From the NCBI GenBank assembly GCA_009746045.1, contig RPFO01000485.1, positions 478,883-542,882 on the forward strand: 64,000 nucleotides of DNA. The letters run 5' to 3'. Each line of letters starts with the position of its first letter. The stretch's first letter is position 1. Shown here in pieces: positions 56,401-64,000 of the stretch. Position numbers and translations under genes: made by a program. The notes beneath the pieces were generated by a model. It searched no databases, was not told the DNA's origin, and saw only the letters and a program-made list of their open reading frames with translations. This DNA is from Mesostigma viride (Eukaryota > Streptophyta > Mesostigmatophyceae > Mesostigmatales > Mesostigmataceae).

Positions 56401-59400
56401 AGAGTGCCCTGTGATGTTCGCTGCCTTGTCCAGAAACCTTTTTCTGTAGCCCCTTGAGGGTATCAATGGCCATGAGCTCCCACAGCTATGCTTCGGAACG
56501 TTTTTCCCCGCTCCTGCACGCTCCACCCTCGTGCCTGCATTTACAGTAGCACCGTAGCAGGCAATATCAGCAGGTCCATGGCTCCTGCGTTCTTGCATCG
56601 TCCCCCGTAGGAGGCCTGCGTATCTCCACGTCCACGGCAGCTCTTACAACTCGTCCTTCCCCCTTTGGCGGGATGCGCAGGCAAGCCACTTCACGAGCCC
56701 TGTGTGGCGCAGATGTCCCCACACTTGCAATAACACACTTGAAGCAGTACACAACACACTGGAGTATGACTGCAAGCTGCACACTTGAAGCTGCACACTT
56801 GACTATCAGCAGCCTGTGCAGCTTCTGCTCCCTTGCAGGGGGGCTGCTGTTTTTGTATAGCCCAACCAGTTGGCCCTTGGCCTCACAAGGCATCCTCATG
56901 CACGGTTGAATGCCAAGTGTACTGGTGCCTTGTTGCTCGCATCGGATGGTTCCTGGTCCCTCCCGTGGCTCACCCTGGCCTCGGTTTGTTGCATTCCTGA
57001 CCCTGTTGTCCTGATTGTGCTGCCCAGATCGACCATCGACTGGCCCAGAAGGCGCCTCTGCGCCTCCCCCCCCTGCAGGCCCCGCATCCGCCCCCACGCT
57101 CGGCGGCATCCTGTGCATGAGCCTGAGCTGGAACAGCCGGCTCCTGGTCACGGGTCATTCGTGCCCCGAGGACAGCGCCGCCTTGTCCGAGTCCCTCGTG
57201 CGGGTACGTGCCTGCCTGCCGGCCGGCCGGCCGGCCTGCCCGCCTGCCTGCCCGCCTGCCCGCCCGCCCGCCCGCCCGCCCGCCGCCCGCCCGCCCGCCC
57301 GCCCGCCCGCCGCCCGCCGCCCGCCCGCCGCCCGCCCGCCGCCGCCCGCCCGCCCGCCGCCCGCCCGCCCGCCCGCCCGCCCGCCGCCCGCCCGCCCGCC
57401 CGCCCGCCCGCCCGCCCGCCCGCCCGCCCGCCCGCCCGCCCGCCCGCCCGCCGCCCCCGCCCGCCCGCCCGCCCGCCCGCCCGCCGGCCCGCCCGCCCGC
57501 CCGCCTGCCTGCCTGCCTGCTTGTGTGTGTCATTTGCGTGGCGGTTGTGCCGGTACGCGTTTTTCTTTGGATTTTGCGTGTGCATATATGTGTGTGTGTG
57601 TCTGCTTGTGCAGCTGCGCGCCTGCCTGCCCATGTGTGTGTTTTGTGCAATGCCAGCCCCTGGGGGGAACTGTATGTGCGCCCAAGCGGATGGTACCCAA
57701 TCAGCAAACTCAATGGGGCTTTGCAGGCCCTTGAAAGGCGCAACATCTGCCAAGAAGCCTCACTCTCCGCTGACCCCGCCAGCCCCATCACCTGCGCGTT
57801 GCGAGTGTTCTCGCCTGCTCTACTTGGTAGCCTAGAGCGTCTGCCAAGATGGTTCCGTTGAGGCTGTCGCAGGCAGCGGTGGCTCGTGTCCCACCCCGGC
57901 TGCCTGGCATCGGCCACTGCCATGGCCAGTGATTGGCGGACGTGTGTGAAAGCCTCAGTGTGTCCCAAGTGCGTGCGTTGGGCGTGTACCATGACATGCC
58001 GCAGGTCTGGCACATCTTCCTTGAGAAAGACGGCACCACAGGGTTTGCCGAGAGCAGCCGACTGAAGGGCCACCGCAACGAGGTCAACCACGTGTCCTTC
58101 AGGTAGGCGGGTCCATGAGGTCCTCGTCAGGTAGGTGGTCCATCAGTTGTCCTCCAGGTACCATGGAGAATCGCGTCTTCTTCGCGTAGCCTCTCCTTGC
58201 GCAGCCAGGTGGTTTCAACCAGGGGGCACAGCCATGGTTCTGGCAACTCCCATCTGTGCCGCACGCGGCTAGCGCCTGATGTGCGTGCTTGCATGTGATC
58301 GGTTGTAGCTTGTGGGTGGTGGACTAGGAACAAACCCAACGGTGTGATGGCACTGGAGGAGTGGTGGGGATGGGACCCGTGTACGGTTGGCCTTGTGTGC
58401 ACGATCATGGTGTGGGGTTGAGGGCGCTTCACTCGTGTCCACTCACTCCTAAACATACAGCTCGTTGCGTTGTACTTGCGCGTGCTATGAGTAGGCTGTA
58501 GGGTTTCAGTCCCCGTGCCGTGGTGAGCCCTCCCATTGCTGTCAGGCAGCGTTGCCTCTTTGCTTTGCTTCTGGCTGCAAGTGTCTTGCTGTGCTTGCTA
58601 GAGGCTTATGCTTGCAGCGCGCTGCGGATGAGGATGGAACGCCTGCCTGTTGTGATGCCCCGTTTCTGCCTTCATGCCCCAATAAGTGCGTTCGCTGTCG
58701 CCTCTTTTACAAATCCTCATAGTGGGCTGCCCCGTCCCCCTTGCAACTGCCCTGTGCGCTCTACCGCCCACCCGTGCGCAGCCACCTGTCGGAGCGCCGG
58801 CTGCTCACGTGCTCGCGGGACGGCACGTTGCGCTTGTGGGGCATGGACAAGCGCTGTCGGAAGTTGGTGAGCGCGCTGCAGAGGGCCGCTAGGAGGGATG
58901 GGGATGTGAAGCTGCAGAGTGCACGCAGGAGACGTAGGAAGCGAAAAAAAAGGGAACTGGGGATTTGGCCGTTCAGGATTCGAGGGAGGGAACTGGGGTT
59001 TGGGTCATGCATCACGAATTGGGGCGGAGCTCATGGATGGGATGGCATATACCTCGCAGGCATATGACAAGTCGTGTGCCGATGCTGTCTCCTAGCATCT
59101 GGTAACTCAGCCCTGTCGCACCCCCAGGGATGCCAGATAGGGATAAGCCATGGCAAACCCACAAGAAATAGGTAGACGGCGGCAGGCTTTGGGTGCCTTC
59201 TGCTAAGATGGGCCCTTGGGTGCCACCCAGGGTGGCAGTTCTGGTCACACGCCAGTTCACCTCCAGCACACTGCATTGTGTATGCTGCACGTCCATGCAC
59301 TGTTTGGGTGCCCTCATCTGGTTTGTTCTCATGCCGCGGCAAGATCAGGGGTTGGTGGTGGCGTAGCATGGCCTAAAGGCGCCAGCATACCTGCCTTGTG

Positions 59401-62400
59401 CACAGGGTCCTCCCAGCCTTACTTTATCTGCTGCTCCCTTGCCATAGGCCCCTCACTGATTCCCTACTGCACTTGGCTGGACGGATGTGCGCCCAACCCC
59501 TCTACGTGTGTGTTTGTGTCCGTGCGTCCATGTGCGCACCAGGAGCAAACCACATGGGTGTGCCGCCCCCACCATATCCTCAAGGTGGCGCCCGTCAACG
59601 GAGGGACCAGCGCACCCACCGCGGCGTCCCGGCGAGTCGTGCCCCCCTCGCGCCGCCCGCCCGAGCTGTTGCAAGTGAACATGGCCAGCTGGAGCCTCGA
59701 CGACCGTTGGGTGCTGGCACTCGCGTCAGGTGGGGGGGGGCGCCATGGAGCCTTGCCCACGCTCGTGGAAGTGAATAGGAGTGAATAGTGATTTGCATTC
59801 GTACTAAGTAAGGGCCTAGGTTTTTGTGTGTTATTACCTGGGCCTATTTTCATGGATGGGGTAGAGGGGGAGTAAAAATATAACACTTAGTGCACGCTCG
59901 TGTAGAAGAGCTTGGCGGCAATGGGCAGTACATCACACTCTTCTTTTTCCCGGCACCGCCCCCTGTGGGTGTTCCCTAGGCACCCAGCCACCACAAGCAT
60001 CCTTATGCTTGAACAACAGTTTGCGCATAGAGACTTGCCCATCTTTGAGCTACAAAGATGGCATGCCGCCACGGGTTCACCCCAACGCGGAGTCCGTGGT
60101 AAAAGCTGTGGCTGTGCACTCGTTAATGTGCCTTGATGCAAAGGATGCTCTGGCTGCTACTGTTTTCTTGATCCAGCTCACCACGCATTGATGCGAAGGA
60201 TGCCCTGGCTGCTACTGTTTTCTTGATCCAGCTCACCTTGCAAGCCCCCTGCGTTGTACAGCAATCAAGGAAGCCCCTCCCCTGACGCGTGCACAGGGCG
60301 TTATGGGCACAAAACTAAGAACGACCTAGCAGAGCTGTGCCGCAGAAAGCTGTGGGCTGTTTATTTATGGGCTGTGTTTTTCTGGGCCGTTTTTGTGGGC
60401 CGTTTCTGGATTAGTATCCGGCATCTGACACGTGCAGGACCATTGGGAGCGTCTCTGAGCGGGGGCAGGTTTCTGGCCATATTGCCATCCAAATCTGTGG
60501 CTCCACAGTACCTGTTGTTCAAGATTTCGCGTTTTTGTGCCTCTGCTGCTAGCATGGTGGCATGTGCCGTGGTGGAATGTGCCATGGTGGGATGTGCCAG
60601 CCTTTTTATAGCTAGCTATATGCCCATCAGCTGTCTCCTATCCTGCAGCCCGAAATCATCCCACACAAGCAACCGCCTTCATTTTGTCTATTAAATGGCT
60701 ATGGCTGTCATTTATACCTGAGCTATGCTTGTGAGCAAGCTTTTCACCGATGTAAAATGTATTGCCTAAGGTCATGTGCATTTGATGATTTGCTAGTAGC
60801 CGTAGCTGCTTTATAACAGAGATCAGGCGACTGCCTGTACGAGGCACTTGTTTCAGTAATTACAAACGGTCATTCGCACGTATCCAGCAGGTCACACTTA
60901 TCGGTTTGGGAGGTTCCATCGTTTGTTGGAGGTTTTGTTTCATTCCTTGTATGGCATTGCTCGATCAGCTGCCAATCAACGAAGTCTGATTCTTCCTGGT
61001 TCTTGCATTCCACTCTGGTTGAAATTGCTTAATTTTTTGAAAGCTCTCGAATTGTTGGCATCTGGCTTTCTTTGCACCGACGATTATTCCTGTTAGTCTC
61101 TGTAGCTCCGGCCTGTCAGATTTAGAGGTATGGCATTTGTTTGGCTACACCATGCTGCGTTTGGCTAGCCCACCCTCCTTGCTTGTCCATCGCGACCGTC
61201 CATGTCGCGATCGCTGTTAAGGGATCCTGCGGGTGAGGGGGCACGACAAGGCTTGGCAAAAGGTAGCCTGGGTTTTTGACCCATTCCGCTACCTTTGGCA
61301 TGGTCTTGTCGGCTCTTCTCGCCAGCAGAAGCCCTTGTTGATGGCACCTGTGGCATTCTGTGATGAATTTGCAAGGCGAGTGCCTATGTAACGTGGCAGT
61401 TGGCGCATCAAAATAATTCTACCTTACTTTCATGTCGGACAATTGCTGGATAAGGGGTTTTATCTCCACCATCGTCGATTCCAAAGAACCCGCTGATGCC
61501 ACCATTCACGCGGTTTTCTAAGTTCAGCGTTGATAGCCGGAATGCATTAAATTGGAATAGGGAAGTAAGTCGGCTGCTGCCTGACAGAATGGGCACTGCG
61601 TGAATAGAGTGAAAATGCTGCGATAACCGAATATGTAACGTCCCTCATTCACCAGCTGGGCTATGTGCGACAGACCTTTGCGCTAACAACTTCACAGTCG
61701 TCCCGCGCAGGCAGTCGCCTGATTTCTATCTTTATCAGCTATGGGCTATTTGCACGCGATCGTGGCGTATCCCCGGGGCATTATAAGATACCTGCATCGG
61801 GCTCTTGGTCACAAGCTCATGCTTGCTTGGGTACAGCTCAGGTATAGGTGACAGACATTGAAGTCGGTCGAGTTACATCAGCATGAGTTAAATGTGTGCT
61901 AGGACAGCAACCCAGTCTGACATCCCAATCGGCACGCTCAACACGGCAGTTTGTCACAGAGGCACGCTGCATTTCTGGCCAGCTGTGCCTGAGACATCCG
62001 CGTGGCCGTCCCATGCCATCCTCCCCCCCATCTCCATGACATTGCCTTGCATTACTGTCTCCACGACACCCACCTCCCTTGCGCTGCGGGCCACAGATGG
62101 GACGTTCCGCGTGTGGCGCTCCCATGACGGCGCGTTGATACATTGCCTGTCCGGCCACTCCAAACCGGTGGGTGCTTCGAACCTGCCAACCCCCACGCAC
62201 CATGCTGGGACTTCCCACTGCATGCATGCTCCCATGATGCTCCCATGATCCCCAGATGTTCTTTTGTTTTTGTTTGTTTTACTTTCCGGCCGCGCCTATG
62301 TGACCGATCCAGCCCCAGCTAGCAGTGCATGCAGCCAGTGACAGGGCCACAGGCAACCTTTAGGCATGTCCTCTTGGCCTTTTGGCATGTCATCTAAACC

Positions 62401-64000
62401 TTCAGGCATGTCGTCTTAGCCTGTAGGCATGCCATCTTGTCTTCCGCGGTTCATCTCTCAGAACTTGCACTGGTACTCCCGGTTGCTTACATCCACCTAA
62501 CTTGTCCCTCCCCTTGTGCGCTTGTTCCGTTTCGGTTGCTTCCCCTTGGCTTGCTTGAGTGGCCCCCCTCATCATGCTTTTTCCCCCACTTCGTCTTATA
62601 CCTGCTCAGGCGTACGTGCTGGAGTGCAGCCCCATCGACGCCAACGTGGTGATGACGGCCGGATACGACGGCACCGTCATCATGTGGGACGTACGTGGCA
62701 ATCCCTGTTTAGTTGTGGATGGGTGCGAGGCCGCATGTGCAGTGTGGGTGTGGGTTTGGATGTGGGTGTGGGCGTAACTGGCGCCGCGCAATCGCCACCA
62801 CTTGTCCTTGCAGGATGGGTGCTGTGAATGGGATGTGCCAGGGAGAATGAGAGCTATGTGGCTACACGCACACAGCGCCTTGTTCTTGCCCTTGTTTTCA
62901 AAGAAAGGATGCACTGAGCTTTGGCCGCGCCTTCTCCAGGGCAAAACGATCGTGCGCCTGGTTGTGTGGCATGAATGTGCTGTTGCCCGTTTGTTTGTTG
63001 TGGCTAATTTTCGTGGCGGCGTAGCCCTGTTGGCATGGTATGCGTGTATCTGCGGCTGCCTAGTGTACAGATCAACACTGTAAAGTGCTATTTATTGCCA
63101 ACCACATTTAGGACTGGGTGCCACAAAAGAAAGTGGTAGGCGGAAGGGGGAGTTGACTACTGATGATGCAACCCTGGTGGATCACGCACACCTTCCCCCC
63201 CTGGCGTGCCACCCTTTCAGATCGTTCACGGCTCCATCGTCCACCGCTTCCACGAGTCGGGATTCAACCTCGTCGATGCAAAGTTCTCGCCGTACGTCTG
63301 TCCCAGCACGCTCTTGCTAATCTGTCGCCATGCTCCTCGCCCTAGGTTAGCCGCCCCGATATGGGAATGTTTGTTGCCATCTCTTGTGCACCGGGCCACC
63401 AGCGTGGATCATCTTCTGCCCCTATGTATGCATGTACGATAAGTTATGTTATGCCCCACTGCCCGCCAACAGTGCACACCGGTATCATAGCGGCTGCTGT
63501 TGGATTCACCGTGACTTAGAAGGGACATTTCGTGTTAAATGTCATTTTGGGGCTTATTAGGTTTGCTGCAGGCAGGTCTAACAGCTTTCTGTACTTGCAG
63601 GGCACAGTTTCACTCATCTTCCCCTTCATCTGCTTTAACAACCATGTTCCATTTCATTACTCCCTGCCATCACATGCTCCCTCGCAAGAACCATTCTCTG
63701 CCTTTTCGTGCTAGATCAGTTCACCCCCTTTGGTAACGCGTGTGAAAATTTTTTCCTCTGGATATGGAGTCTAAAGCGCCTGGGATCTTATAACGTGCAC
63801 TGAAATGAGGGAACCTATCTATTGAGTGTCTGTGACTGTAACGTTTCTAGATACATGCATACCCAATACCTGCACCGCTTATCTCACCTGCACGGAGTGG
63901 TCTTGCTGGGCTGGCCGCGTCTCTCCCTCGCGCTGCGGGCCGCGCCTCCTCTCCCTCGCGCTGCTGGCCGCGCCTCTCCCTTGCGCTGCTGGCTGCGCCT
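50417..64000 (+). CDS. BRWD/PHIP-family WD40 protein, 15 exons visible, 3' end outside window
   Basis: Exons: 50417-50988, 52229-52351, 52591-about 52664 (3' end uncertain), 52777-53106, 53751-53860, 54294-54371, 55329-55555, 56157-56248, 57028-57203, 58005-58102, 58782-58866, 59543-59729, 62097-62167, 62610-62690 and 63221-63291. Codon phases agree at every firm junction. The protein follows the plant/animal BRWD order: an N-terminal [16 protein letters not shown] segment; KMQNIKRLRGH-type [17 protein letters not shown]; then WD repeats [88 protein letters not shown] and [17 protein letters not shown] proteins are nuclear chromatin readers and, in animals and plants, substrate receptors for CUL4-DDB1. 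The bromodomain part is not in the window. The first ATG is a choice; upstream exons are possible. Confidence 0.92.
51195..51590 (+). repeat. 10-bp minisatellite (TACTGTATGC)n in BRWD intron 1
   Basis: About 39 units with C/T and A/G variants (TACTGCATGC, TACTGTACGC, TGCTGTATGC). Open in three frames, not coding. Confidence 0.95.
53140..53310 (+). repeat. (TGTGTTTG)n tract in BRWD intron 4
   Basis: About fourteen 8-bp TGTGTTTG units, then (TG)n and TGTGCTTGTGCG variants, directly after the donor at 53107. Confidence 0.95.
54340..55050 (+). repeat. Partial exon duplications in BRWD intron 6
   Basis: The 3' end of exon 6 plus its donor and following intron (GCGTCCGCGTCCAACGACGG ... ATAGAATAGCCAGCATTTG; about 54338-54433) is repeated at 54449-54545. 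The exon part alone with TTTGCTTGTTTGCATCGGTG occurs again at about 54989-55043, where the donor GT is lost (GTGGTCTG). The extra copies are too short to be whole exons. Confidence 0.85.
57224..57525 (+). repeat. (CCCG)n / CCGCC minisatellite in BRWD intron 9
   Basis: About 300 bp of CCCG and CCGCCCG units begin some 20 bp after the donor at 57204. Extremely GC-rich; long Pro/Ala/Arg ORFs over it are artefacts. Confidence 0.95.
59730..62096. other. Long BRWD intron 12
   Basis: The largest intron (2.4 kb). It contains a direct repeat GATGCAAAGGATGC(T/C)CTGG ... TTGATCCAGCTCACC (about 60137-60240) and no supported exon. Confidence 0.6.
63292..64000. other. BRWD intron 15 (start) and window end
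   Basis: No further exon is recognised. The last 80 bases are an imperfect tandem repeat of CTGCTGGCCGCGCCTCTCCCT-type units. Confidence 0.5.

Noticed and set aside
56870-58091. Long Pro/Ala/Arg and Gly/Arg ORFs on both strands
   Set aside because: They cover the CCCG minisatellite in BRWD intron 9; only exon 9 (57028-57203) within them is real.

Overview
The window is nuclear DNA of a photosynthetic eukaryote, most likely a green alga. I base this on spliceosomal introns (GT donors, YAG acceptors), a gene with a plastid-type transit peptide, and a BRWD/PHIP WD40 gene and a COG0212-type gene that both read closest to green-lineage homologues recalled from memory. I cannot name the species. 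Three zones are visible.

(1) 1 to about 18.3 kb is a nested transposon zone. It holds decayed copies of an L1-like ORF1 (three), reverse-transcriptase tails (two), a restriction-like-endonuclease LINE 3' end (three, piled on one target), a dispersed repeat (five to six copies), a tRNA-derived SINE with a 10-bp target duplication, and four elements of 1.7-1.9 kb bounded by TTAA. Three of the four sit inside the ORF1 or RT sequences, and reading straight across them brings the host frame back together. They look like non-autonomous piggyBac-type elements; no transposase is visible.

(2) About 18.3-31.1 kb is a compact island of nine small genes on both strands, almost without introns. They share one control layout: arrays of CCACGGG/CCCGTGG upstream, a TATA-like box 71-87 bp before the ATG, a CT-rich leader, and a T-run plus TAATGAAAA motif shortly after several stops. 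Five of the products carry paired-cysteine (zinc-binding type) motifs, one being a RING plus TRAF-like finger protein with a single 113-bp intron. Two genes carry frame breaks at or beside C runs. I recognise no viral hallmark gene. This is the best candidate for an undescribed system: an endogenised viral or other mobile gene block, or a lineage-specific co-regulated cluster. An unrecognised 306-aa gene and a terminal exon lie just to its right (31.5-33.0 kb).

(3) 33.7-64 kb holds ordinary intron-rich host genes with introns full of simple repeats. They are a four-exon plastid-targeted membrane protein (minus), a five-exon 5-formyl-THF cyclo-ligase-like protein with a C-terminal RRM (minus), and, diverging from it, a BRWD/PHIP WD40 gene (plus, at least 15 exons, cut by the window end before the bromodomains). 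Between or inside them are a MULE-like element (9-bp target duplication, about 125-bp inverted ends), a hAT-like element (8-bp target duplication, CAGTG ends) and a near-perfect (CAA)n tract of about 600 bp.
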